DNA of 64,000 nucleotides from Thioclava dalianensis (GTDB lineage: Bacteria > Pseudomonadota > Alphaproteobacteria > Rhodobacterales > Rhodobacteraceae). The position numbers and the translations under genes are program-made. The notes under the pieces were generated by a model. The model was not told the origin of the DNA. It saw nothing but the letters and a program-made list of their open reading frames with translations, and did no database searches. Numbering within the stretch: the stretch's first letter is position 1; each line of letters opens with the position of its first letter. Below are positions 50,814 to 60,454 of this stretch, in pieces. Location of the stretch: NCBI RefSeq assembly GCF_000715505.1, contig NZ_JHEH01000019.1, positions 1 through 64,000 of the forward strand, given 5' to 3'.

Positions 50814-51749
50814 TTACCAGACTCCCAAACCGATATGGCTCAGTCCCGCTTCGGCCAGCAAGGCTGCGAAATGCGCAAAGAGGTAGATGAGCGAGAAGTA
50901 GAAGAACCGCTTTTCGACCGCGTATTTATCGGCCTCGGCCTGAACCTCGGTCCGGCTGTAGATCGCGATGGCGCCCTTGATGAACAGCGCGTTCATCACG
51001 ATGGCCGTGGCAAGGTAAAGCGGCCCGCCGATCGAGGTAAAGCCCGTCGCAACCGCGAGCGGAGCCAGCACCAAAGTGTAGACCAGCACGTTCTTGCGCG
51101 TCACCCGGCGACCATGGGTCGAGGTGAGCATCGGCACTTTCGCCTCGTCGTAATCGGCCTTCATGAACAGCGCCAGCGACCAGAAATGCGGCGGCGTCCA
51201 GAGGAATACGAGCAGGAACATCGCAACCGATTCCACCGAGATCCCGCCGGTCGAAACCGCCCATCCGATCATCGGAGGAAACGCGCCCGCGGCCCCGCCG
51301 ATGACGATGTTCTGCGGCGTCGCGCGCTTGAGCCACATCGTGTAGATCACAACGTAGAAGAAGATGGTGAAGGCAAGAAACAGGCCCGAGAAGATATTCG
51401 TGGCCAGCGCCAGCATCACGCAGGAAATGCCCGACAGCACGAGCCCGAAGGCCAGCGCCTCGCGCTCTGAGATCCGACCTTCGGGAATCGGGCGCGACTG
51501 GGTGCGGCGCATGATCCGGTCGATATCGGCATCATACCACATGTTGAGTGCGCCCGACGCCCCGCCGCCCAGCGCGATGAACAAGATCGCGACAAAGCCC
51601 ACGAAGGGATGGACCGGGTCGGGTGCGACGACCAGCCCCACGAAGGCAGTGAAGACCACCAGCGACATGACGCGCGGCTTCAGAAGCGCGATATAATCGC
51701 CGAATCTGGCCTCTTTGTCGTGTTGGACGTAACTGATATCGGTCATCAA
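50814..51749 (-). CDS. ctaB: Protoheme IX farnesyltransferase (heme O synthase)
   Basis: 311 residues, about nine helices. It adds a farnesyl group to heme B, the first step to heme A. The UbiA-type motif NMWYDADIDRIMRRTQSRP holds the two Asp of NxxxDxxxD, and YTMWLKRATPQNIVIGGAAGAFPP follows. It is 32 bases after ctaC. Confidence 0.96.
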   Translation of the reverse strand: MMTDISYVQHDKEARFGDYIALLKPRVMSLVVFTAFVGLVVAPDPVHPFVGFVAILFIALGGGASGALNMWYDADIDRIMRRTQSRPIPEGRISEREALAFGLVLSGISCVMLALATNIFSGLFLAFTIFFYVVIYTMWLKRATPQNIVIGGAAGAFPPMIGWAVSTGGISVESVAMFLLVFLWTPPHFWSLALFMKADYDEAKVPMLTSTHGRRVTRKNVLVYTLVLAPLAVATGFTSIGGPLYLATAIVMNALFIKGAIAIYSRTEVQAEADKYAVEKRFFYFSLIYLFAHFAALLAEAGLSHIGLGVW

Positions 51750-51781
51750 ACTTGCCTTTCGGGTGGCTGGGTCACGCGTGC

Positions 51782-52669
51782 TCAGTTCTGCGCAACTTGA
51801 ACCACCCCGTCGGCCTCGACCGACGCGAAGTCATTCTTCGCGCGCTCAAGCCAATTAGCGTAAACCTCAGGGGAGACAACCTTCACCACAATCGGCATAT
51901 ACGCATGGTTCGTGCCACACAGTTCCGAGCACTGGCCGAAATACACACCTTCTTGATCGGCTTTAAACCACAATTGCGCGATCCGGCCCGGAACGGCGTC
52001 TTGTTTCACCGCGAAGGCAGGCACGGTCCAGCTATGGATCACGTCTGCACCGGTGACCTGAACCACGACGGTTTTGCCGACCGGCACCACCATCGCATTG
52101 TCGGCGGCCAGCAGATATTCATCCGGCGCATAGCCGTGATCCGCCAGCTCATCCTTGGTGAGCATGATCGCATCGAAGCTCACATCCTCATCGGGATATT
52201 CATAGCCCCAATACCACTGATAGCCGGTCACCTTGACGGTGATATCGCCCTCCGGGATCTCTTGCTGGTTCCACAAAGCGGGCAGCGAGAACGCCCCAAT
52301 CACCACGAGAATCGCCACCGGGACAAGCGTCCAGGTGATCTCGATCGGCGTATTATGGGTGAAGCTGCGCGGCGTCGGATTGGCGCGGCTGTTGAAGCGC
52401 AGCAGCGCGTAGAAGATCAGCGCGAAGACGAAGACACAGATCAACGCGATGATCACCAGCAGCATGTGATCGAGCCATTGCTGATCCTCGGCAAGGCTCG
52501 ACGAGGCGGGCTGGAACCCGACACCGCCCAGATGTGGCTTTCCGATCACCGGCAGGCCCTTGATCATATCCTGAGCCTGCGCCTGAACGACTGTCAGGGC
52601 ATGTAGACCGATAAATGTGACAGCGGCCGCGAGACCGCGGCTGATGCTTGCAAAACGCATTATTCCCAT
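51782..52669 (-). CDS. ctaC: Cytochrome c oxidase subunit II
   Basis: About 295 residues. A signal peptide ends near VQAQAQD; two membrane helices follow (about 69-91 and 116-136), then the periplasmic cupredoxin domain. The CuA site is complete in HSWTVPAF and [14 protein letters not shown] (two Cys, two His, Glu carbonyl and Met). [10 protein letters not shown] carries the aromatic electron-entry patch. The start is unsure: ATG 52669 or 52660, both after AAGGGAG. The subunit I gene ctaD is not in the window, as is usual in this group. Confidence 0.95.
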   Translation of the reverse strand: MGIMRFASISRGLAAAVTFIGLHALTVVQAQAQDMIKGLPVIGKPHLGGVGFQPASSSLAEDQQWLDHMLLVIIALICVFVFALIFYALLRFNSRANPTPRSFTHNTPIEITWTLVPVAILVVIGAFSLPALWNQQEIPEGDITVKVTGYQWYWGYEYPDEDVSFDAIMLTKDELADHGYAPDEYLLAADNAMVVPVGKTVVVQVTGADVIHSWTVPAFAVKQDAVPGRIAQLWFKADQEGVYFGQCSELCGTNHAYMPIVVKVVSPEVYANWLERAKNDFASVEADGVVQVAQN

Positions 52670-52825
52670 ATCTCCCTTGCAGCGGCTCACTTTTTCCGCC
52701 TCACGAGAATCCGGCACTCCCATACCCGACCCCGTTGTATGATCTCCGTTTAAAATCATATTAGGATGAGATCGCAAGCAAAAGCTTCGCGAAAACGTGA
52801 GAATTGATCACCGAATGGAGAGCAG

Positions 52826-54253
52826 ATGAGCCAGCCAGACCGTTTTTCGCCCTTCGAGACCGCTCTCGATCGGGACACCGCGCTGCGCCATCTGCGCGCG
52901 GCGACAACCGGGGCCGACGATGGCGAACTGTTTCTCGAACAGCGCCGCTCCGAGGCGCTGGTCTTTGATGACGGGCGCATCAAGACGGCCTCTTACGACG
53001 CCTCCGAGGGCTTTGGCCTGCGCGCGGTGAAGGGGGAGGTCGCAGGCTATTCCCATTCGACCGAAATCTCCGAGACCGCGCTTGCCCGCGCCGTCGAGAC
53101 CGCCCGGCTCGCGGTCGGCGAGGGGGGCGGCACAATGGCAGCCCCTCCCAAAGGCACCAACCGACATCTCTACAGTGATACCGATCCGGTTTCGGGCACG
53201 CCCTTTGCCGCCAAGATCGACATTCTGCGCGAGATCGACGCCTATGCGCGCGATCTCGATGCCCGCGTCGTGCAGGTCTCGGCCAGCATGGCGGCGAGCC
53301 TGCAAGAGGTCTTCATCCTGCGCCCCGAAGGCGAGCTTGTCAGCGACATCCGCCCGATGGCGCGGCTAAATGTCGCGGTCATCGTGGAAGAGGCGGGCAA
53401 GCGCGAATCCGGCAATGCCGGTGGCGGCGGGCGATTCGGGCTGACCGGGCTGATCGATCCGACCGCGTGGAAGCCCGTGGTGGCCGAGGCCCTGCGAATC
53501 GCGCTGGTCAACCTGAGCGCCGAGCCCGCCCCTGCCGGGGTGATGGATGTCGTGCTCGGTCCGGGCTGGCCGGGCGTCCTGCTGCATGAAGCGGTGGGCC
53601 ACGGGCTTGAGGGGGATTTCAACCGCAAGAAAACCTCGGCCTTCGCCGGGCTGATGGGCCAGCAGGTCGCAGCCCGCGGAGTGACCGTGCTGGATGACGG
53701 CACGATCCCCGACCGGCGCGGCTCGATCACGATTGATGATGAGGGCACCCCGTCGGGCAAGAATGTGCTGATCGAGGACGGCGTGCTCGTGGGCTATATG
53801 CAGGACCGCCAGAATGCCCGTCTGATGGGGGTCGAGCCAACCGGCAACGGGCGGCGCGAGAGCTTTGCCCATACCCCAATGCCGCGCATGACCAACACCT
53901 ATATGTTGGGGGGAGAGGCCGACCCGGCCTCGATCCTCGCCGATCTGTCGGACGGGATTTATGCGGTGGGCTTCGGCGGCGGTCAGGTCGACATTACCAA
54001 TGGCAAATTCGTGTTCAACTGCACCGAGGCCTATCGAGTGAAGAACGGTGTCGTGGGCGCGCCGGTGAAAGGCGCCACCCTGATCGGGGACGGGCCGACT
54101 GCGATGCGCCAGATCCGCGCGATCGGCAACGATCTCGCGCTGGATCCGGGCATCGGCAATTGCGGCAAGGCCGGGCAATGGGTGCCTGTGGGCGTTGGTC
54201 AGCCGACGCTGATGATCGGCGGGCTGACCGTGGGCGGTTCTGCCGCGCGCTAA
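52826..54253 (+). CDS. tldD: Metalloprotease TldD
   Basis: 475 residues. The zinc motif HExxxH is H254-E255-x3-H259 in HEAVGHGLEGD, with the third ligand Cys in NCTEAYR. TldD with TldE (PmbA) degrades unfolded peptides and matures modified peptides such as microcin B17. tldE is elsewhere. It diverges from ctaC over about 150 bases. Confidence 0.95.
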   Translation: MSQPDRFSPFETALDRDTALRHLRAATTGADDGELFLEQRRSEALVFDDGRIKTASYDASEGFGLRAVKGEVAGYSHSTEISETALARAVETARLAVGEGGGTMAAPPKGTNRHLYSDTDPVSGTPFAAKIDILREIDAYARDLDARVVQVSASMAASLQEVFILRPEGELVSDIRPMARLNVAVIVEEAGKRESGNAGGGGRFGLTGLIDPTAWKPVVAEALRIALVNLSAEPAPAGVMDVVLGPGWPGVLLHEAVGHGLEGDFNRKKTSAFAGLMGQQVAARGVTVLDDGTIPDRRGSITIDDEGTPSGKNVLIEDGVLVGYMQDRQNARLMGVEPTGNGRRESFAHTPMPRMTNTYMLGGEADPASILADLSDGIYAVGFGGGQVDITNGKFVFNCTEAYRVKNGVVGAPVKGATLIGDGPTAMRQIRAIGNDLALDPGIGNCGKAGQWVPVGVGQPTLMIGGLTVGGSAAR

Positions 54254-54288
54254 ACTCGGCGCCTATCAACAACCAAGGCTAATCGCGG

Positions 54289-54320
54289 ATGGCGGCGCTC
54301 TCTTCCCAGGGCGCCGCCAT
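54289..54320 (+). terminator. Terminator after tldD
   Basis: Perfect 10-bp inverted repeat ATGGCGGCGC (54289-54298) and GCGCCGCCAT (54311-54320), 12-base loop, followed by TATCATTATT, a broken T-tract. It begins 35 bases after the tldD stop. Confidence 0.6.
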
Positions 54321-54447
54321 TATCATTATTGGGCATGGCTCAAAGGTGCGAAAAATTTTCCCGAAATGCGCGGGACCCCCGGATTTGGTAACCACTTATT
54401 AAGACTAACAGCTCACAAATAAGTCATCGTTTGAGGCGGAGGACTGG

Positions 54448-55608
54448 ATGAAAGCAGATCTGTTTTCCTACCCCACCCCCTTCACCCCACCCACCACGGA
54501 AGATGATGATCTGTCGGTGCTCCGCCTCACACGATCTCGTCGGGTTGGCCCGGCAACCTTTCACCGCATGATGCAGGAACACGGCACGGCACGGGCGGCA
54601 CTCGCAGCCCTACCTGAGGTCGCGAAAGCCGCCGGTGTCGTGGAATATACGCCCTTTCCAGAAGAGGCGGCGCGGGCCGAGATCAAGGCGGGACGGCGCG
54701 CGGGGGCCACACTCATCTGCTTTGGCAGCCCCGCCTATCCGCGCCTTCTGGCTCAGATCCCCGATGCGCCGCCGCTGCTATGGGCGCTTGGCGATACATC
54801 TTTGCTTCATCGACCGATCATCGCTTTGGTGGGCGCGCGCAATGCCTCTTCGCTGGGGCTGCGCATGGCGCGCCGCATGGCCGAAGAGCTGGGGGCGGAA
54901 GGTATCACCATCGCCTCGGGGCTCGCGCGCGGCATTGATGCGGCAGCCCATACCGCCGCGCTCCCCACCGGAACGATTGCAGTGCAGGCGGGCGGCATCG
55001 ATGTGATCTATCCGCGCGAGAATGAAACGCTCGCCGCACAGATCGCGCAATCCGGGCTGCGCCTCTCGGAACATCCCCCCGGACAACAACCGCAGGCGCG
55101 CCATTTCCCGCAGCGCAACCGGATCATCTCGGGGCTTGCAAGCGCAGTGGTGGTGATCGAGGCTGCGACAAAGTCGGGCAGCCTCATCACCGCGCGCGAC
55201 GCGCTCGATCAGGGCCGGGACGTGATGGCCGTGCCCGGTCACCCGATGGATGGGCGCGCGGGCGGATGCAACATGCTAATCCGCGACGGCGCGACACTGG
55301 TGCGCGGGGCGCAGGATGTGCTGGCATCCCTCGCAGCCGTCCCCACGCCAGTTGCGCAAAGCCAGTGCGCGGCGCCGGCATCGCTCCGCGCGCCCCGCAA
55401 CGCCCGCGACGAGGCCGGGGCAAAGGCCAGCGCGGATGCGATTGCGGCACAGATCACCACTTGCCTTGGCCCCAATCCCGTGGCCGAAGATCAGGTGATC
55501 CGCGATCTCTGCGTCGATGCGGCCCGCTTTGCCCGCGCGCTCGTCACGCTCGAGATCGAGGGGCGGGTGCAGCGCCATCCCGGCGGGTTGATCAGCCTGC
55601 CCGCTTGA
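54448..55608 (+). CDS. dprA: DNA-processing protein DprA (Smf)
   Basis: 386 residues. It loads RecA on incoming single-stranded DNA during transformation. The Rossmann core reads ALVGARNASSLGLRMARRMAEEL and ITIASGLARGIDAAAH (about 125-175), with GSLITARDALDQGRDVMAVPG after it. A C-terminal winged helix (about 325-386) is of the DML1-like type. The N-terminal SAM-like part is VLRLTRSRRVGPATFHRM. ATG 54448 has GGAGG upstream. Next to topA, the usual place in alphaproteobacteria. Confidence 0.94.
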   Translation: MKADLFSYPTPFTPPTTEDDDLSVLRLTRSRRVGPATFHRMMQEHGTARAALAALPEVAKAAGVVEYTPFPEEAARAEIKAGRRAGATLICFGSPAYPRLLAQIPDAPPLLWALGDTSLLHRPIIALVGARNASSLGLRMARRMAEELGAEGITIASGLARGIDAAAHTAALPTGTIAVQAGGIDVIYPRENETLAAQIAQSGLRLSEHPPGQQPQARHFPQRNRIISGLASAVVVIEAATKSGSLITARDALDQGRDVMAVPGHPMDGRAGGCNMLIRDGATLVRGAQDVLASLAAVPTPVAQSQCAAPASLRAPRNARDEAGAKASADAIAAQITTCLGPNPVAEDQVIRDLCVDAARFARALVTLEIEGRVQRHPGGLISLPA

Positions 55609-55940
55609 AGATTGCGGACAACAGTGGGGCGCACCCAGGCGCGGCGTCGTGCCCGTGCCCCCAGATCCGCCGCTCAAAGCCCCCGCCCAGCCCGAGATTT
55701 CCGCCCAATCGTGCCCGCCTCTCTCGCAATCGGCTGGGGCGCGCCATAAAGCCCCCGCCCAGCCCGAGATTTCCGCCCAATCGTGCCCGCCTCTCTCGCA
55801 ATCGGCTGGCGCGCGCCATAAGTAGGCGAAAGAAGGCTGGGCCGGTCAGACCTCCCCCGCAGGCTGCATTGACATTCGCCCGCAAACACCCACATGGTCC
55901 GCGCCCATAGCGTGTGCCGCAATTTTTATGAGGATCTCCC
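55609..55940. other. Intergenic region between dprA and topA
   Basis: 332 bases. It is dominated by a 72-bp tandem duplication (55676-55819). The minus strand has an open frame across the repeats, but its protein would be an Arg/Gly-rich duplication running into the topA start, so I do not call it a gene. The topA promoter should be in 55825-55930. Confidence 0.55.
55676..55819. repeat. Two tandem copies of a 72-bp unit
   Basis: Copy 1 is 55676-55747 and copy 2 is 55748-55819, identical except one G/C change at unit position 63. Each begins AAAGCCCCCGCCCAGCCCG and ends CGCGCCAT. Since 72 is a multiple of three, the duplication keeps any frame open. The strand is strongly C-rich; no hairpin is obvious within a unit. 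Confidence 0.9.
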
Positions 55941-58679
55941 ATGGCCGTTGTCGTCGTCGAATCTCCTGCTAAGGCCAAGACGATCAACAAATATCTGGGG
56001 TCCGATTACACCGTTCTGGCGTCATTCGGCCATGTCCGCGACCTGCCTCCCAAGGATGGATCGGTCGATACGGACAATGATTTTGACATGAAATGGGAAG
56101 TCGCGAGCGACTCGAAAAAGCACATCAAGGCGATCACGGATGCGCTCAAGGATGACGACACGCTGATCCTCGCAACGGACCCTGATCGCGAGGGCGAGGC
56201 GATTTCGTGGCACCTGCAAGAGGCGCTCGAGAAGAAACTCAAGGGCAAGAATGTCTCTCGCGTGACCTTCAACGCGATTACCAAAACGGCGATTTTGGAG
56301 GCGATGAAACATCCCCGGCAGGTCGATGCGCCGCTGGTCGAGGCCTATCTGGCCCGCCGCGCGCTCGATTACCTCGTGGGCTTCAACCTCTCGCCCGTGC
56401 TGTGGCGCAAACTGCCCGGCGCGAAATCGGCGGGCCGGGTGCAATCGGTCTGCCTGCGGCTGATCGTCGAGCGCGAGATGGAGATCGAGGCGTTCGATGC
56501 GCGCGAATATTGGAGCGTGGTGGCCCGCCTTGAGACCCCGCGCGGACAGGATTTCGAAGCCCGGCTCAGCGTGCTGGGCGGCAAGAAGCTTGAGAAATAC
56601 GATCTCGCCAACGAGACCGCCGCCGAAATGGCGGTGCAGGCGGTCAGTGCCCGCGCCCTCAAGGTGACCTCGGTCGAGGCCAAGCCTGCCTCGCGCAACC
56701 CCTACCCGCCTTTCATGACCTCGACGCTGCAACAGGAAGCCAGCCGCAAATTCGGCATGGGTGCGAAGGCTGCGATGTCTGCCGCCCAGCGTCTCTATGA
56801 GGCCGGTCACATCACCTATATGCGGACCGATGGCATCGACATGGCCCCCGAGGCCGTGACCGCGGCGCGCGAGGCGATCAAGGACAAGTTCGGCGCGAAA
56901 TATGTCCCTGACAGCCCGCGCATCTACAAGAACAAGGCGAAGAACGCGCAAGAGGCGCATGAGTGTATTCGCCCCACCGACATGGCCAAAAGCCCGGACC
57001 AGCTCAAGCTGGCCGATGATCAGTTCAAGCTTTATGATCTGATCTGGAAGCGCACGATCGCCAGCCAGATGGAAGCGGCCCGGTTCGAGCGAACCACCGT
57101 TCTGATCGGCTCGGATGACAGTCAGGTCGAACTGCGCGCGACCGGTTCTGTCGTGACCTTTGACGGTTTCCTCAAGGTCTATGATCAAGGCCGCGACGAT
57201 GATGAGGGCGAAGATGCCAACCGTCTGCCGCAGATCGCTGAGGGCGAGGCGCTGAGTGCCTCGGGCGCAGCTTATGAGGCCGCTTTCGCCAAGGCGAAAG
57301 GCGATGCCGACGCGGTGATCGAGGATGACAAGGCCGCGCTGCGCCGCTGCCCCGCCGCGATCATCGACGCCAAAGGCTCGATCCTTGGGGCGCAGCACTT
57401 TACCCAGCCGCCGCCGCGCTACACAGAGGCCACGCTGGTCAAGAAGATGGAAGAACTGGGCATTGGCCGGCCCTCCACCTATGCCTCGATCGTGACCACG
57501 ATTCAGGATCGAGGCTATGTGCGCAAGGACAAGAATCGCCTGATGCCCGAGGATACCGGGCGGCTGGTGACGGCCTTCCTGAGCAATTATTTCAAGCGCT
57601 ATGTCGAATATGATTTCACCGCCGATCTTGAGGATCAGCTGGATGACATCTCGGCGGGGGATCGCGACTACAAGGACGTGCTAGCGCGTTTCTGGCGTGA
57701 TTTTTCGGCCGCGCTAAGCGAGACATCCGAGCTGCGCATCACCGAGGTGCTCGACAAGATCGACGAGGTTCTGTCGCCCCATCTCTACCCGCCGCGCGCC
57801 GACAGGTCGGATCCGCGCGTCTGTCCGCTTTGCGGCAAGGGCAAGCTGCATCTGAAGACCGCGCGTTCGGGCGGCGCCTTTATCGGTTGTGGCAACTATC
57901 CCGAATGCCGCTTCACCCGGCCCCTTTCAGCGCCCGATGGCGATGATGAGCTGCAGGCGCTGGACGGCAAGATCCTTGGCTATGACGACGATGAGGCGAT
58001 CACCCTGCGGGTCGGGCGCTTTGGCCCCTATGTGCAAAAGGGCGAGCCAACCGAAGAGGTGCCGAAGCCGCCGCGCGCCTCGCTGCCCAAGGGATGGAAG
58101 CCCGAAGAGATTGATCTTGAGAAAGCGCTCACGCTGCTGAGCCTGCCGCGCCAGATCGGCCCGCATCCCGAGGATGGCGAGATGGTCGAGGCCAGCATCG
58201 GGCGCTACGGGCCTTATGTGAAACATGGCCGGATCTATGCCAACCTTCCCGAGGTCGAAGAGGTCTTCACGATCGGGATGAACCGGGCGGTCGAAGTTAT
58301 CGCGCAAAAAGCCGCGCGCGGCGGGCGCGGGGCTGCGGCCAAGCCGCTCAAAGAGCTGGGCGAGCATCCCGATGGCGGGCCCGTGCAAGTGATGCCGGGG
58401 CGCTACGGGCCTTATGTGAAATGGAACAAGATCAACGCCACCCTGCCCGACACGGTCGAGCCGGAAGCGATGACCATGGAAGAAGCTCTGCCGTTGCTGG
58501 AGGCGAAAGCGGCCAAGAAGGGCGGCGCCAAGAAGAAAGCCGCTCCGAAAAAACCTGCAGCCAAAAAGGCTCCTGCGAAAAAGGCCCCCGCAAAGGCGGC
58601 TTCCAAGACTACGGCTGCGAAGAAGCCTGCGGCCAAGAAGGCGCCCGCGAAGAAAACCGCGGAGTCCGACGACGAATAA
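55941..58679 (+). CDS. topA: DNA topoisomerase I
   Basis: 912 residues, type IA enzyme that relaxes negative supercoils. The TOPRIM domain starts VVVESPAKAKTINKYLG and has ATDPDREGEAISWHL; the catalytic tyrosine is Y293 in ITYMRTDG. A four-Cys zinc ribbon follows (CPLCGKGKLHLK ... CGNYPEC, about 630-660), then three GR(F/Y)GPYV repeats. The last 60 residues are a Lys/Ala/Pro tail (KKAAPKKPAAKKAPAKK-type), histone H1-like, that should bind DNA non-specifically. The ribosome site is AGGATCTCCC-near; the ATG is well supported by the VVVESPAKAK start. Confidence 0.97.
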   Translation: MAVVVVESPAKAKTINKYLGSDYTVLASFGHVRDLPPKDGSVDTDNDFDMKWEVASDSKKHIKAITDALKDDDTLILATDPDREGEAISWHLQEALEKKLKGKNVSRVTFNAITKTAILEAMKHPRQVDAPLVEAYLARRALDYLVGFNLSPVLWRKLPGAKSAGRVQSVCLRLIVEREMEIEAFDAREYWSVVARLETPRGQDFEARLSVLGGKKLEKYDLANETAAEMAVQAVSARALKVTSVEAKPASRNPYPPFMTSTLQQEASRKFGMGAKAAMSAAQRLYEAGHITYMRTDGIDMAPEAVTAAREAIKDKFGAKYVPDSPRIYKNKAKNAQEAHECIRPTDMAKSPDQLKLADDQFKLYDLIWKRTIASQMEAARFERTTVLIGSDDSQVELRATGSVVTFDGFLKVYDQGRDDDEGEDANRLPQIAEGEALSASGAAYEAAFAKAKGDADAVIEDDKAALRRCPAAIIDAKGSILGAQHFTQPPPRYTEATLVKKMEELGIGRPSTYASIVTTIQDRGYVRKDKNRLMPEDTGRLVTAFLSNYFKRYVEYDFTADLEDQLDDISAGDRDYKDVLARFWRDFSAALSETSELRITEVLDKIDEVLSPHLYPPRADRSDPRVCPLCGKGKLHLKTARSGGAFIGCGNYPECRFTRPLSAPDGDDELQALDGKILGYDDDEAITLRVGRFGPYVQKGEPTEEVPKPPRASLPKGWKPEEIDLEKALTLLSLPRQIGPHPEDGEMVEASIGRYGPYVKHGRIYANLPEVEEVFTIGMNRAVEVIAQKAARGGRGAAAKPLKELGEHPDGGPVQVMPGRYGPYVKWNKINATLPDTVEPEAMTMEEALPLLEAKAAKKGGAKKKAAPKKPAAKKAPAKKAPAKAASKTTAAKKPAAKKAPAKKTAESDDE

Positions 58680-58686
58680 GCCAGTG

Positions 58687-58729
58687 GATGCGGCGGGCGT
58701 CCGGGGCCTAGGGCCCTGCCCGCCGCATC
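58687..58729 (+). terminator. Inverted repeat after topA
   Basis: Perfect 12-bp arms GATGCGGCGGGC (58687-58698) and GCCCGCCGCATC (58718-58729), loop of 19 bases that itself contains GGGGCC/GGGCCC. It starts 8 bases after the topA stop. No T-run follows, so it is a weak intrinsic terminator or a 3'-end stabiliser. Confidence 0.55.
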
Positions 58730-58946
58730 GGCACAGCGCGCCGTTTTGAGCGCCGGATGCGCCTCACGGGGCTGCGCGAGATTTCCAACGCACGCCCGCT
58801 GCGCCGCATACATCCCCGCAAATTCCTTCAAATCTATCAATTATGCCTCCCGAAAGTGATGGCGGTTGAGGCTGGCGCTGCAACGCGGCAATTGACTCCC
58901 CTCCCGGCACTTGCGAAAGTTTCCCGCAAATGATCGGAGGAACTTC

Positions 58947-59648
58947 ATGAACAAGGTTTACGGGTCTGCGAAGGAAGCTCTCGACGGGCTTCTTTTCGAC
59001 GGGATGCTGATCGCGGCAGGCGGGTTTGGCCTCTGCGGGATTCCCGAACTGCTCATCGATGCGCTCGTGGAGGATGGCGTCAAGGACATTACCGTCGCGT
59101 CCAACAATTGCGGCGTAGACGGGTTCGGCCTTGGCAAGCTGCTCGACACCAAGCAAATCAAGAAGATGATGAGCTCATATGTCGGCGAGAATGCCGAGTT
59201 CATGCGGCAATATCTGAGCGGTGAACTGGAGCTGGAATTCAATCCGCAGGGCACGCTGGCGGAGCGGATGCGGGCGGCAGGTCACGGCATCCCGGGCTTT
59301 TACACCAAGACCGGTGTGGGCACCCAGATCGCTGAGGGCAAGGAAGAAAAACAGTTCGGCGGCGAGACCTATATCCTTGAGGAAGGGATCTTTGCCGACC
59401 TCTCGATCGTCAAGGCATGGAAAGCCGATGAAACCGGCAACGCGATCTTCCGCAAGACCGCACGCAACTTCAATCCGCCCGCCGCGATGTGCGGCAAGAC
59501 CTGCGTGATGGAAGTCGAGGAAATCGTGCCGGTGGGCTCGCTTGACCCCGACCAGATCCACCTGCCGGGGATTTACGTGCACCGCCTGATCCAAGGCGAT
59601 CACGAGAAGCGCATCGAGAAAGTCACCACCCGCAAGAAGGAGGGCTGA
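58947..59648 (+). CDS. scoA: Succinyl-CoA:3-ketoacid CoA-transferase subunit A
   Basis: 233 residues. With ScoB it moves CoA from succinyl-CoA to acetoacetate, allowing use of ketone bodies or PHB breakdown products. [19 protein letters not shown] (about 22-40), [12 protein letters not shown] and [10 protein letters not shown] are SCOT alpha signatures. ATG 58947 has GGAGG eight bases upstream. It ends 3 bases before scoB. Confidence 0.95.
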   Translation: MNKVYGSAKEALDGLLFDGMLIAAGGFGLCGIPELLIDALVEDGVKDITVASNNCGVDGFGLGKLLDTKQIKKMMSSYVGENAEFMRQYLSGELELEFNPQGTLAERMRAAGHGIPGFYTKTGVGTQIAEGKEEKQFGGETYILEEGIFADLSIVKAWKADETGNAIFRKTARNFNPPAAMCGKTCVMEVEEIVPVGSLDPDQIHLPGIYVHRLIQGDHEKRIEKVTTRKKEG

Positions 59649-59651
59649 CCC

Positions 59652-60281
59652 ATGGCATGGGATAGAGACCAGATGGCCGCCCGCGCGGCGCAAGAGCTGC
59701 AAGACGGCACCTATGTCAATCTCGGCATTGGCATTCCGACGCTCGTTCCGAACCACATCCCCGAAGGTGTGAACGTCACGCTGCAATCGGAAAATGGCAT
59801 GCTCGGGATGGGCCCCTTCCCCTATGAGGGCGAGGAAGATCCCGATCTGATCAATGCGGGCAAGCAGACGATCACCGAACTGCCCAATACCGCCTATTTC
59901 GACAGCTCGATGAGCTTTGGCATGATCCGCGGCGGCAAGATCGCGATGGCGATCCTTGGCGCGATGGAAGTGGCCGAGAATGGCGACCTCGCAAACTGGA
60001 TGATCCCGGGCAAGCTGGTGAAGGGCATGGGCGGCGCGATGGACCTCGTGGCGGGCGTCAAACGCGTCGTCGTCGTGATGGATCACACCAACAAGCATGG
60101 TGAGAGCAAGCTGTTGAAAGCCTGTACCTTGCCGCTGACGGGCACGGGTGTGGTGAACCGGATCATCACGAATCTGGGCGTTTTGGACGTGGTCGAGGGC
60201 GGGCTCAAGATCGTCGAGACCGCCGATGGGGTGAGCGAAGACGAGATTCGCGCAGCCACCGAAGCCACGATCGTGAACTGA
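59652..60281 (+). CDS. scoB: Succinyl-CoA:3-ketoacid CoA-transferase subunit B
   Basis: 209 residues. The catalytic glutamate is E47 in [11 protein letters not shown], which forms the enzyme-CoA thioester. [16 protein letters not shown] is the conserved N-terminal loop. It completes the SCOT pair with scoA. Confidence 0.96.
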   Translation: MAWDRDQMAARAAQELQDGTYVNLGIGIPTLVPNHIPEGVNVTLQSENGMLGMGPFPYEGEEDPDLINAGKQTITELPNTAYFDSSMSFGMIRGGKIAMAILGAMEVAENGDLANWMIPGKLVKGMGGAMDLVAGVKRVVVVMDHTNKHGESKLLKACTLPLTGTGVVNRIITNLGVLDVVEGGLKIVETADGVSEDEIRAATEATIVN

Positions 60282-60309
60282 CCGCGCGAGGGGGCCACGT
60301 TGGGCCAAC

Positions 60310-60330
60310 GAGGGGGCGCTGCCCCCTCGG
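60310..60330. terminator. GC hairpin after scoB
   Basis: CGAGGGGG (60310-60317) pairs with CCCCCTCG (60323-60330), 5-base loop. It lies 29 bases after the scoB stop and precedes copy 3 of the dispersed element. Confidence 0.55.
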
Positions 60331-60360
60331 GCCAAAACGTGGTTTTGCCCCTAACGCCTG

Positions 60361-60409
60361 GGATATTTGGATTAATAGGAAGGGGCAGTCTGGAAGGGCT
60401 GCCCCTTTT
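60361..60409 (+). repeat. Dispersed 3'-end element, copy 3, with terminator hairpin
   Basis: GGATATTTGGATTAATAGGA (60361-60380) leads into AAGGGGCAG (60380-60388), which pairs with CTGCCCCTT (60399-60407) and ends in TTTT, a convincing Rho-independent terminator for scoAB. Confidence 0.7.
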
Positions 60410-60454
60410 GCGTGGGGATATGGACAGTGCCGCGCGAGGCTGTAATGTCGCGCA

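Noticed and set aside
55676-55819. CRISPR-like array
   Set aside because: The two 72-bp units are directly adjacent with no spacers and no cas genes are present.
55592-55990. Minus-strand open frame across the 72-bp repeats encoding a 24-residue repeat protein
   Set aside because: Overlaps the topA start and dprA end, composition is Arg/Gly-rich junk-like, and no ribosome site precedes it; kept only as a repeat.
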